From positions 310,001 through 374,000 of the forward strand of contig ML978161.1 of the NCBI GenBank assembly GCA_010015745.1: a stretch of 64,000 nucleotides of DNA. Direction: 5' to 3'. Below, piece by piece: positions 32,169 through 42,118 of this stretch. The translations under genes were made by a program, and so were the position numbers. Every line of letters begins with the position of its first letter. The stretch's first letter is position 1. The notes below the pieces were generated by a model. It ran no database searches. It saw nothing but the letters and a program-made list of their open reading frames with translations, and was not told the origin of the DNA. The stretch is from Setomelanomma holmii. Lineage: Eukaryota; Ascomycota; Dothideomycetes; Pleosporales; Phaeosphaeriaceae.

Positions 32169-34502
32169 ATGCCATCTCGGACCACAGTGGGCTCGACGGC
32201 GACCTACCCCACTGCGTCGTCCGGTGAAGGGAAGATACTCGCAGACATGGCCCGTCGCTTCTGCTTGAAGGACAGTGAGGGCGCAGACATACATCCATCG
32301 AACTTCCCCAATTCGATCTCTGGGACGGCTGTTCCTTATTCTGAATGCAAGAAAGCACACGAGTCATGGCAGCCAGATCTGCCTGGCAATACTAGAGTGC
32401 TGAAGGAACACAACGGCGACATCCACAATGCGCTGTTAACTGGCAAAGAAGTGGCAACCTGTTTTTCGCTCTATCAATCCACTTCTTCGGTCTCTCCACC
32501 CATCTCTCAATGCAACTTGCCTTATGATGAAGCAGAGCCGGGCAGTGTGACTCCGCCCTGTTCTCAGTCGACAGTCGACTACGGACGCGGCGTGGAGGCC
32601 AAGAAGTCTACACCGACTCCCATAGGTCCCATTCGAGACAAGGATCCGATTCCAAAACACACGAGTATAGAGGATCGGTACCTCGAGCTTTTCGGGAAAC
32701 TACCTGATCCAATCATATTGCAAGAGCAATTGGGCGATTTCGACGGACAAGTCGTCTTTATCGGTCATCCTAATCGGGACATAACTGCCCACCAGTGGTC
32801 AGCTTCGTCATTCCAGTGGGAGAACATTGGACGGTATGCTCATTTCCGACGAGAGGCGGAGGGAGCACTAGCTTCTGACATACTAAATGCGCCCGATACG
32901 TCTTGCGATGCCTTGACCTCCTTCAAAAATGCAGCTAAGATTCGAGAGCGTGTCGTTTGTGCTCTATGCAGCACTGAGGAGAAAGCACACGGTATACTCG
33001 AGCAAGCTCAAACGCGTTCGGCCATACCTACAGCCGACTCTACGGACTTGGGACCTTCGAAGGAAGTTCAAAGCCATGCGGTTCCTCGTCAACGCTTCGC
33101 AGCGCCCAGCGCGCAAGTCTTCAATCAAAAGACTAAAAGCACCAAGAGACACCACTATGATGATCCTTTCGTCGTTCAAGCCGCACATCCCAGATCAGAG
33201 CTCTGCTTACCTAGTTCGCGTATCCATGATGCTTCGGATGCAATAGGCTCCCTGGATTTCAAGTACGAATTTCCTGTCCGAGCCCACACTTCTCGACTGC
33301 TTCAGTCGACTAGAGATGTCACAATAGCGACCACATTCGGTGGATTAGTGACCAAGGACCCGGACACGTCGTATCAGCTTCACTGTCAATCGCACCCTGT
33401 CCGAGCGATGATTCAATCAGGCCTTCACAAATACAAGTTTGACGGGGATACTTCCGAAATGTTCACTCACTCAGCGATGGTCAACAGTCGGCCACGAGGT
33501 ACGATTATTCCCGCTGTTTTGGACAGCTTTGATACTAGCACAGGGATTACAGACGAAATACATGATCCTCCGGCTCATGTAGGGTGTCTGGGTGCAAACT
33601 TACGGAAGCTCACGACAGCTTCCAGCTTCCTAGACTTGAGACAAGCTGCTCAATCTTTGTTCCGACAGCCAGGTTTGACGATAGCCAATCCTCACGGAAG
33701 TACACATCGTTCTGATCTTGTTACTGCGAGCATTCGCCCGTTGACCGAAACCCGCAAAGTTTCTCAATTCGAAACAACGACTGTCGGCGGTGATTTTCTA
33801 GCCCCACTTCACTTCAGTGATCCTGATAGTGCAAGACGAGCTCCCAGCCCTGAGATTGCAAATGGTCTAAGCCAGCAGCCACCAACAGTACAGAATCTCA
33901 AAGGCCCTTTTTTCACAGCATCAAAGCCGACTGCACATGATCCAACTGTTCTACTTGCCGTGTACATCGACGAGGAAGAAAAACTGTGTCAATGGTTCCG
34001 CGACGGTCATCGCCTGGCTCGACAAAGGGAATACGCTAGAACACTTACAGCTGCTGCGTCCACTGGGCCCGCGGGCGATAAACCGAAGGGCTCAAACGTG
34101 CTTGACGATACTCCAAATGCTGCTCGCTATGGTCATACTGATGTCACGACTCCGTTTGTGCGTCTTTTTGAAAGTCTTTCGGAATATATCGAGGAGCACC
34201 GCAATGGCAGTGGCAGCTCTTATTTCACCCGTTCGTGGAAGCCTGCCTCTCCATGCCTACGAGACCTTAGCCCCACTGGCAACAATTCGTATTTCTCGAG
34301 CAGCGTTCCTTCTACATCAAACATTCATCAGCATCTGGTTTTCGAGACAAGCTATCAGCAGCGATGTGCGGACAACACAGGGGGAGGCATGTCTACGAAA
34401 GGTCCCATGCAGCTTCATCGTCCCATCGATGTGGCAAGGGGCCCTGTATATCAACGAGTGGAGCCATTGGCAATGAGAACGGGCACACATCGCAGCACAT
34501 GA
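32169..34502 (+). CDS. Large hypothetical protein, 777 aa
   Basis: An uninterrupted 2.3-kb frame, far too long to be chance at this base composition. I do not recognise a characterised domain. Residues about 175-245 look ordered: YLELFGKLPDPIILQEQLGD, FDGQVVFIGHPNRD, HQWSASSFQWENIGRYAHF, REAEGALASDIL. A second compact stretch near 590-640 includes LLAVYIDEEEKLCQWFRDGH and RLARQREYARTL, then FVRLFESLSEYIEEH. The rest is serine/threonine/proline-rich and probably disordered. No signal peptide or membrane helix is evident. I think similar sequences occur as unnamed proteins in other Dothideomycetes, but I cannot check. Start is the first in-frame ATG; an upstream exon near 31779-31967 cannot be excluded. 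Confidence 0.7.
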   Translation: MPSRTTVGSTATYPTASSGEGKILADMARRFCLKDSEGADIHPSNFPNSISGTAVPYSECKKAHESWQPDLPGNTRVLKEHNGDIHNALLTGKEVATCFSLYQSTSSVSPPISQCNLPYDEAEPGSVTPPCSQSTVDYGRGVEAKKSTPTPIGPIRDKDPIPKHTSIEDRYLELFGKLPDPIILQEQLGDFDGQVVFIGHPNRDITAHQWSASSFQWENIGRYAHFRREAEGALASDILNAPDTSCDALTSFKNAAKIRERVVCALCSTEEKAHGILEQAQTRSAIPTADSTDLGPSKEVQSHAVPRQRFAAPSAQVFNQKTKSTKRHHYDDPFVVQAAHPRSELCLPSSRIHDASDAIGSLDFKYEFPVRAHTSRLLQSTRDVTIATTFGGLVTKDPDTSYQLHCQSHPVRAMIQSGLHKYKFDGDTSEMFTHSAMVNSRPRGTIIPAVLDSFDTSTGITDEIHDPPAHVGCLGANLRKLTTASSFLDLRQAAQSLFRQPGLTIANPHGSTHRSDLVTASIRPLTETRKVSQFETTTVGGDFLAPLHFSDPDSARRAPSPEIANGLSQQPPTVQNLKGPFFTASKPTAHDPTVLLAVYIDEEEKLCQWFRDGHRLARQREYARTLTAAASTGPAGDKPKGSNVLDDTPNAARYGHTDVTTPFVRLFESLSEYIEEHRNGSGSSYFTRSWKPASPCLRDLSPTGNNSYFSSSVPSTSNIHQHLVFETSYQQRCADNTGGGMSTKGPMQLHRPIDVARGPVYQRVEPLAMRTGTHRST

Positions 34503-34963
34503 TGGGACACTGCTCTGATGCCGCTGCTACTGATGAGCTTGTTGAGCTCCGGGACTTCGGTGAAGGAAAGCATTTACACTACTCCGTTGCAGCATACCTT
34601 CGTGTCGCAAGCATGTATGGCACTGGGTAGGGTTCTTCCAGAACGCGAGTAGAGCGCCTTGCAGCAATGCTTTCTGAAGCCAGACATGTATCGAAAATAC
34701 CATGGTGATCATAATCACTATATGGCGGAGTATACGCATCTAGGATGACATCGTGAAGAAGGTTCCGTTAACTTGTTTGAGATGTCATGTGTGTCCAACA
34801 GCTTTATCTGCGGTGTAGGTGGTGTTCTGGTATATCTTTTAGCCCCGGATATAAGTGGAACTAGGGATGACTAGTGCGTCATTCGACGGTTTCTCACGTG
34901 CCTTTCTGCGCCTCTCCACCTGCAGGGCAGCAACTCAGTGACACTTTTGCGACAACTGGCTAC
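34503..34963. other. Intergenic, 777-aa ORF to F-box gene
   Basis: 461 bp with no supported coding frame; 3' UTR and promoter expected. Confidence 0.4.
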
Positions 34964-36351
34964 ATGATCTGCATGATGGGTCACGCAAATTATCTGCCCG
35001 ATGAGCTTCTTCTCGAAATCCTTGAATCGTTCGACGGATGGGAAACAAATGCCAGGCAATCGACTCTCGCTCATTTCTCTGGGGTCAATCGACAGTGGTA
35101 CGACGTGGCAATCCAGCGCCTCTATGATTCACCTTATTTGTCGGGCGGAAGTTACGAACTCTTCGTTCGAACAGTGTGTCCATCAGTCCTTGCGCACATA
35201 AAACCTAGCGCACTGGCGGGCTTGGTCAAGACCTTGGATTTGTCTAACATTGTTCACAATTCCACGAAATCAACAACAGCTCGTAAGCTCATCTTGTGCA
35301 AAACCTCCTTTCGATAGCAAGGTTTCCTAACTCACTTGGCACTTCAAGGTCTCCTAGGTCGCACTAAAAGTTCTCTACAAGTCTTCATTGCACCGCAGGC
35401 AAGTTTCGCTGTGAACTGTTGGGCCAGTCTGAGCAAGTGCACGAAGCTCCGCGTGTTGGACCTCAGCCTCGTGTCTGAGTGTATAAGCTTTCAGAGCCTC
35501 AACCAAACAATTCGTCAGCTTGGCGACCTGCGCGAGCTATATCTGCCACGATGTTCATCGAGCTACGAGGGACAAGCGCTGTCTATGAATGTTCGGTGGC
35601 CACCGTTACTAAGACATCTCTCTCTGTCGGGGTCCATCTCAGCTTCCTTCTTGTGGGATATGCTTCGACAGCCGGGCAATTTTCCACCTACACTCTTTTC
35701 TCTCAGCGTCCTGCACTGCGTTGGACTCGATCACCGAGGGATCAAACCGCTTCTGTGCAATCTCGAGTCCCTGACTGTGGTTGAATTAAGAGATCTGCCA
35801 GCTGTGAAGCATGGGCGCTGTAAGTTGTACTTCTGAAGGACATATGTGAGATAAAGGCTGACTTGACACGGCGAATTCTAGTCAATAATGTCCTGAATTG
35901 GCTTCCAAATTTGGTCGATCTGACTGTTGCGCTTGATTACATCGACTCACGTTTTGGAAACATGCCTTCGGATTTCTCGCCGTGCAGATGGCGCGAGTCG
36001 AAACCTCTGCAGACCCTTACCCTTGTGACTTCGGGACAAACAAACATTGATCCTTCCCGAAGCTTCTCTGCCGTCGACCTCTATGCTCTTATTGATGAGC
36101 GCTTCCTCGGTCGCCTGAGGCGCCTAAATATCGCCCAGAGCACTGAATGGATGACGGTGCAGGACGATGCGGAAGTTGGTGCTCTCGAGCTTTTGACGGA
36201 AGAGGTCGACAGGGAGAATTGGTTGGAGAGACGGTGGCATTACAAGGATGTAGTGCCCACAAGCAGAGACATCACGTACGAAAGATGGATCACAGAAACG
36301 CAAATGGGAAGAAGGATGCGGCCTCGGTTGAGAATATTGAAGAATCGATGA
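34964..36351 (+). CDS. F-box and leucine-rich-repeat-like protein
   Basis: A 419-aa protein with exons 34964-35282, 35349-35819 and 35882-36351. An F-box-like motif opens the protein: YLPDELLLEILESFDGW, then HFSGVNRQWYDVAIQRLYDS. The remainder has leucine-rich-repeat spacing (CTKLRVLDLSLVSECISF, LGDLRELYLPRC, PLLRHLSLSG, LESLTVVELRDLPAV, LPNLVDLTVALDYI). Such proteins are substrate receptors of SCF ubiquitin ligases; the target is unknown. Three closely spaced ATGs (34964, 34973, 34976) could start translation. Introns are 66 bp (GTAAGC...CAAG) and 62 bp (GTAAGT...CTAG). The C-terminus ends in a basic run, RRMRPRLRILKNR. Confidence 0.82.
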
Positions 36352-36507
36352 AGATTTCAATTGGCTAGCTTCTAAACGTCCGAAAGCCCGCTCATACTGT
36401 TTCGAGAACGTACGTTGACAATCATGCCGGAAATGGTACCTCCCCAGAAATGCTGAACATCAAGGGCTTCGTCATATGTTCATTGTTCAAGTCAACCATA
36501 CGCGGAT

Positions 36508-38372
36508 TCAAGCACTGCCGTTCGCCTTCTGTCCTTGGACAATACCTCTGATGCCCCCTTTCCCGCCCACTTCCCGGAAAATGGCATTTATACTGAGGTC
36601 GGCGCCGATATTGATCTGGATTTCCACTTTTCCACCTTTCTTGATGCCGCGAATTGCAGCTTCGCTTAGTGTCTTCCCAACCTTCCATGTCTTCTCTCGT
36701 AGTTCGGCCTCTTCATCGCTGTCATCATCGTCGCTATCGTTGTCCTCTTCTGCAGAGTCATCTTCTTTCCGCGCTTTTGGCTCAGGCTTGGTGACTTTTA
36801 TGTGCCTCGAGCCTTCAGCCAGCTTGATGAGTACGTCGCCACCTTCTCGAGGAGTCGCAATCGTGGCTGTTCGTCGAACGGGCAAAGGTGTCTCAGCATC
36901 GACGATGGCATGGAAGACACCAGAGGACTCGTCGCCTGATATGCACAGCACACCCACCGCAGTCGAGAGGTGCGGAGTAACGGTCACCATTGGATGCGTG
37001 CTCTGTTCAATGTCTTCTAGCTCAAACTCTTGGATGAGACTAGCCTGAATCGCGGCGCCACGGACGGCAAGCTCAGACGGATTGATCGCGGTTGGTGACG
37101 TAGAGGGTGCCAGAATCGTTGTCGTGTCTGGGAAGTTTGCACGAAGTGCCGATGCCACCTTTGGCGTGTGCGAATTGCCGCCAGCGAGAATGATTTCCGA
37201 AATGTCGAGAGGATCGAGTTCGGCTTTCTCGACGGCGTGTGCGACAAGGCGGGTAAAAGCTGCGAACAATTTGCTGCCCAACAGGTCGTACCGTGTACGA
37301 TTGATGGTTGCTGTGAAGTCGACACCACCAAGCAAGCTCTCCACTGAGAAGTTGGCTGTCGTTCCTATCGAGAGGGCTTTCTTCACAGCCTCGCATTCCA
37401 GCTTCAGCTTGGCCATTGAACGCTCGTTCTCCCGAGGGTCTCCAACTGATTTGTGCTTCTTGATGAATTCCTTGGCGAAGTGATCTATGAGGACCTGATC
37501 GAGCTTGAAGCCACTGACATCGTAGTCGTGCACGGTGGCTAGAATGGTGTAGATGCCGCCTCGGGATGCGACCACAGCGACATCGGAGCGAGTGCCGCCT
37601 AGGTCAGCCACGACAACGACTTTATCTGCGAGCTGCGCGCCAGGGCGGGCATCGTATGCTAGTACAGCAGCGGTGGGCTCGTGGATGAACTGCAAGACCT
37701 CAATTCCAGCGTCTTTTGCGGCTGCTTTTAGCGCCTCCTTCTGCGCATCGGAGAAGTTTGTGGGCACGGTGATCACGGCGGCGTTGACGGCCTTGCCCAG
37801 GTAGTCGGAGGCCGAGGTACGTAACCGCCTCAGATGGCGTGCGGTGATGTCGCCGACGGATATGGTGTTCTCCTTCTCTTCTTCAGTGTCGCGAATGCTG
37901 AAGGCGACGCCGTTCCCGCTTTCCAAGGGGTGTGCCGACTGATGGCATGGCGAGGGATCTATCGATTTGAATCTGCTAGTGTTAGACGCGCACAAGGGCT
38001 GGAACGAGAAATTTACTCTTGACCCAGAAGGTCGCGGAAGTAAGCGACCGTGTTCTTTGAGTTGCGAACGAGCTGACTCTTGGCCTGTCCGCCATGAAGT
38101 TCTTCTCCTTCGACGTACGATAGAGCTGAAGGGATCTGGCGGTCTGCCGGGCGTCAGTACTGCAAGCAGGGCGGCGGGCAGGGTGGGGGAGGAGCGCACC
38201 TCCGTCTTCGTTGGCGATGACCTCGGCCTTGCCTTCCTGGCAGGTGTCAGTATGTCGTCCCAGAAGCAGCAAGCAGCAGACATACTCCGGTGGTGTAGGC
38301 AATGGAGCTGTAGGAATTGCCAAAGGACAGCCCGATTGCAACCCGCTGCGTGGGGTCTGCTTGCGCACTCAT
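36508..38372 (-). CDS. SSZ1: Ribosome-associated Hsp70-like protein Ssz1
   Basis: Atypical Hsp70 of the ribosome-associated complex, partner of zuotin at the ribosome exit tunnel. 571 aa; exons 38372-38286, 38236-38200, 38143-38017 and 37972-36508. The second exon is only 37 nt. The nucleotide-binding domain has VAIGLSFGNSYSSIAYTTG, ANEDGDRQIPSAL, VITVPTNFSDAQKEALKAAA, FIHEPTAAVLAYD, VVVADLGGTRSDVAVV and IILAGGNSHTPKV. The C-terminal part is short compared with canonical Hsp70 and contains an acidic stretch (SAEEDNDSDDDDSDEEAELR), ending KGGIRGIVQGQKANGSA. It lacks the EEVD tail of cytosolic Hsp70. A CAG acceptor three bases downstream was chosen for intron 3 because it gives LLGQEFKSIDPSPCH, the family form. 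Divergent from RRP40. Confidence 0.92.
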
Positions 38373-38628
38373 CGCGGGCGTGGCTGTCGTCGTTGCAGCG
38401 TGCTGTAGAGCCGATAGGGAGTACAGGGTGTGTTGCAGAGGCGGGCGAAGTTGAGGGAAAGGCTGCGGTGCGCAGTGTCGGTGTCACTGCTTCGCTCGTC
38501 GTGGTTTGTCGTGTCTAAGAAATTTCAAGTCCAGCGAAAAAGTTCGAGACAGCCAGCGCACGGACATTGTACGCAGCCCACATTGACCTCATCTGCTCGA
38601 CCGCGGCGGTACGTGACGCTCTCTCGCC
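38373..38628. promoter_or_regulatory. Bidirectional promoter interval, SSZ1 and RRP40
   Basis: 256 bp between the divergent starts of SSZ1 and RRP40, both linked to ribosome function or RNA processing, so co-regulation is plausible but unproven. No specific motif called. Confidence 0.45.
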
Positions 38629-39412
38629 ATGTCTGCCACAACGACTACCCTCGTCCTCCCGGGCGATGAGATTCCCGCCAGCGCTCTCCCAACGGGGACG
38701 GGAAAGAGAAAGACACTGAAGCTAGGGCCGGGCCTGCGACACATACCGCCCAGCACCGTCGTCGCAACTGTCGCCGGCGCATTAGTGACAGACAGCAAGA
38801 AGAATGCCGCGTCTGTCGAATACAACAGCGGCAGGGTATGTTGGCCATACAGTGTCTCCCGTGGTTATAGCATTGCTTACGCGTGCCCAGTATCTACCCT
38901 TCCCCGGCGACCTTGTAATAGCCACTGTGAACAGCTCCGCCGCCGAAAACTTCAACTGCTTCCTCACTCCCCACATGCCGCCCGCGACGCTTCCCCACCT
39001 GGCATTCGAGGGTGCGACCAAGAAGACTCGCCCACAGCTTCCACCCACCTCGTTAGTCTATTGTCGCGTCGTCACCGCAGGGAGAGATTCGGCTCCAGAG
39101 CTCACGTGCGTGGATCCAGCAACAGGCAAGGGGGAGGGACTCGGCATGCTAAAAGGTGGCATGCTGTTCAAGGTCAGCTTGGGAATGGCCAGGAGACTTC
39201 TGGCGCCGAAAGCAGATCTGCCTCTACTGGACATTCTGGGAGGAAAGATCGGTTTCGAGGTCACCGTGGGCAGAAATGGACTTGTGCACGTGGATGGAGG
39301 CACTGTCAAGATAACGCTCGCAATCGGACAAGCTATCCAAACAGTCGACGAACAAGCTCTCGACGATCCCGGTCAGAAGAAACTCGCGGCTGGCATTCTG
39401 AAAAACATGTGA
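38629..39412 (+). CDS. RRP40: Exosome complex RNA-binding cap subunit Rrp40
   Basis: S1/KH cap protein of the nuclear and cytoplasmic RNA exosome; 242 aa. Exons are 38629-38835 and 38891-39412, with a 55-bp intron (GTATGT...CCCAG) that joins YNSGR to YLPFPGDLVIATV. Family stretches include LVLPGDEI near the start, FEGATKKTRPQL, the highly conserved ELTCVDPATGKGEGLG, LKGGMLFKVSLGMARRLL and the KH-domain GxxG equivalent in VGRNGLVHVDGG. The protein is full length for the family. The coding frame stops at ILKNM with no further exon evident. Confidence 0.93.
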
Positions 39413-39950
39413 GATATGGACAGGTGAATCGAGCAGTTGATTGGCCCATGCCCACGTAGCCGGCCCCTCGTCAGCGTCGAGAAGGGAGAGCTGTCAAATT
39501 TGCAAGGAAAGATTGAGTGGGTCGAAGGAGCTCGAGAACGGACAGTTGGCTCTAAGCTTCGTGAAAGTATTGGCATTCCACCTACTTGGCTTCTACCTGG
39601 TGGCATATTCGCCGGCCAAAGGAAGGGATCGATCTGTTTGCGATATGGCTGCCTGCTCTGGTGTTCAGCCTATGAGGTCTAATCACCTCCTGTATCCATT
39701 TCGTCAATTGAGCTTTACTGGACGGAAACTGCAATGACATCACAAGAGCTTGGAAGGAAAATTTGCTCGAAGCCTATTGGATTACGCGCTTGCAGCACAG
39801 CTCATGGCAGTGTCTCTGCTGCTAGAAAACTCTTCCTGGCACCACTAGCGAACCGTGAAAGGCTCTCATGGTAACATCATTAATGTCTCCTCAACCACGG
39901 ATGCGCCAGACCTCTCATATGTCGCCCGGTAGCTGTTCGTTGCCCGAACC
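39413..39950. other. Convergent interval, RRP40 and aspartyl-tRNA synthetase
   Basis: 538 bp between two convergent 3' ends. Short plus-strand frames at 39437-39737 have no motif. Contains both polyadenylation regions. Confidence 0.4.
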
Positions 39951-41719
39951 TCACGGCACTACCCTCTGCGGATCTCTTGGGAACAGACTGCACATTCTGA
40001 TGTTAGGAAGACCTAACCAGAACTGTACTATTCTCTCCAGGCCAAAACCACCTCCAGCATGTGGGGGACATCCATATCGGAAGCACTCAACATAATCCTT
40101 AGTGCCTGCTGACTCCGGATCAATCGGTGGATCGTGCTTGCGCATTTGTGAGGCAAGTAGGGTGGAGTCGTGGATTCGCTGAGCGCCTGAGCATATCTCT
40201 TGACCTCGCATGAACATGTCGTATGAGTTTGAGAGTAACGGATCGGCAGGTGAGGGCATAGTGTAAGCAGGGCGAATGGCGAGCGGGAACTGATCGAGCG
40301 TATAGAAGTCCGTATTATACTTCTCAAGGACGAGTCGACCGAGCCGCTTCTCTTGTGGAGTCCTGTGCTGCTGTTAGTCTGGGATTCAGAGGAGGTCATT
40401 TGTGTCAGCTTACGTCAGATCGTCATAGTCACCGAGTTCCTCTCCTGCCTCGCGCAACATTGCAATCCCTTCCTTGAATGGAATTCGCGGCACTTTGCCC
40501 GATTCTGGGAGCTTAAATTCATTAATGTGATAGACGCCTCTCACAAGGTCGGTCTCTTTCTTATATCGGGCATTGAGCTCCCCAAATATGAAGAGCATGA
40601 GATCCTCCAACACGCCCATAACTTCGTGGTAGTTCTCTTGGAACTCCATCTCAAGATCCAATCCGGTAAATTCGGTCAAGTGACGTGCAGTGTTGGAGTT
40701 TTCTGCCCGGAAAACGGGACCAATCTCCATGACCTTTTGGAAACGAGACGCAATAAGCATCTGCTTGTAGAACTGTGGAGATTGGGCAAGGTATGCCGGT
40801 CGATCGAAGTACTTCAACTCGAATACGTTGGCGCCACCTTCAGAAGCCGCGCCCAGAATCTTGGGTGTGTGTACCAGGACAAAGCCTTTCTTGGACAAGA
40901 ACTCTTGGAACAACGCACAAACACCGCTTTTGATGACGAAAATGGACTGATTGATCTTGGCACGAAGATCCAATGTTCTGTTGTTCAGTCTGGTGTTGAG
41001 ACTAACGAGCGGCCGCTCGCCTCCCTCCTCTTGCTTCTGATCATCTTCTGCTGCTGTGTCGTTCGGCAGAGGTCGCTCGGCGTCTTCTACTTGTAGTGGT
41101 AGCGGTACATCGGCTTTGACTTCAACGTGTAATTTCTGAACGTGAATCTCGAAGTCCTTGATGGAAGCACTCTTGATAGGCTCCTGGACGCGCTTCACCA
41201 AGCCTGAAACCACAAGAGTGCTCTCAGTGCTCACGCTACCGCAGTATTTGACCATCTGTTTGCTTAGCTTCTCGCTCGCGGCGACGACAGCTTGTACAGT
41301 GCTCAGACCTTGTCGCAGATTGAGAAAGGCAAGCTTCGCAGACTGCACTCGCGCATTCTCCACCCAGCAGCGGAACGTAATTTCCTTGTCCTCATTCTCG
41401 GCAATTTGGGCGAGGTCTGCGCGTGGGGTGCCCGTGGGTTTGAAGTCGGTGGATCCGCAGAGAGGAAGCTCTCCGTAAGCATCGGCGGAAACGTCTGTGC
41501 CGTCGGCGGCATCCTTCTTCGCGCGTTCAGCTAGCTCACGCGCTTTTGCTGCAGCTTTCTTTTCTGCCTGTTGTCATGTTAACGACGTTTCAACACCTCT
41601 GCGAATGGGGCTTGAACCTTTTCCTTCTCCTTCTGCGCCTTCTTCAGAGCATTCTTAGACGGCTGCTCTGGCTGCGGATTATCACCCGTGGTACCGGCGG
41701 CGGGGTCGGCTTGGCTCAT
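39951..41719 (-). CDS. DPS1: Aspartyl-tRNA synthetase, cytosolic
   Basis: Class IIb synthetase charging tRNA-Asp; 555 aa, the eukaryotic cytosolic type with a lysine-rich N-terminal extension. Exons are 41719-41618, 41567-40414 and 40362-39951. Exon 1 gives MSQADPAAGTTGDNPQPEQP and the helix NALKKAQKEKEK, continued by AEKKAAAKARELAERAKK. The OB-fold anticodon domain includes RCWVENARVQSAKLAFLNLR. Motif 2 is in FRAENSNTARHLTEFTGLDL, and motif 3 is GGGFGLERIVQFWLGLPN near the C-terminus, followed by MCSLFPRDPQR. Intron 1 uses a non-consensus donor GTTCAA; intron 2 is GTAAGC...CACAG. The fungal cytosolic enzyme is DPS1 in yeast. Downstream neighbour KOG1 is on the same strand, 399 bp upstream of this start. 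Confidence 0.95.
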
Positions 41720-42118
41720 TTTCAGTCGGATGCTGCTGTCTGGCGTGAGAGAATGAGTCGCGATGAGCGTGGGATCAGCGAAATTTAATGGTCGTTCAAT
41801 TGGTGGGGTACATGGATGATTCAGAGCCCCGCTACTAGCGTCCTCACTGAGTCAGGGCCCTGTGCAGCCTATAGGCAACACAGGGACAGATGGTCGCAGG
41901 ATCAAACTGAATGCAGTGAATGCTTGGAATGATGATTACCCTCAACGCCAGTGCTCAGCCTTAGCTGTACACTATGCACCCCGTCCGCTATGCAATGAAA
42001 ATTACTCCCGTTCTCAGCGCCGCAGAGAGCTGAGTGAGCTGTTTACCTTGCAATGACAAGATCCAAACTCCAGAAACCCGAAAAAAAGTACAGTCCCTAG
42101 CTGCTATTATGAGACGTC
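41720..42118. other. Intergenic, KOG1 3' end to DPS1 promoter
   Basis: 399 bp on the minus-strand axis between the KOG1 stop and the DPS1 start. No supported coding frame. Confidence 0.4.
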
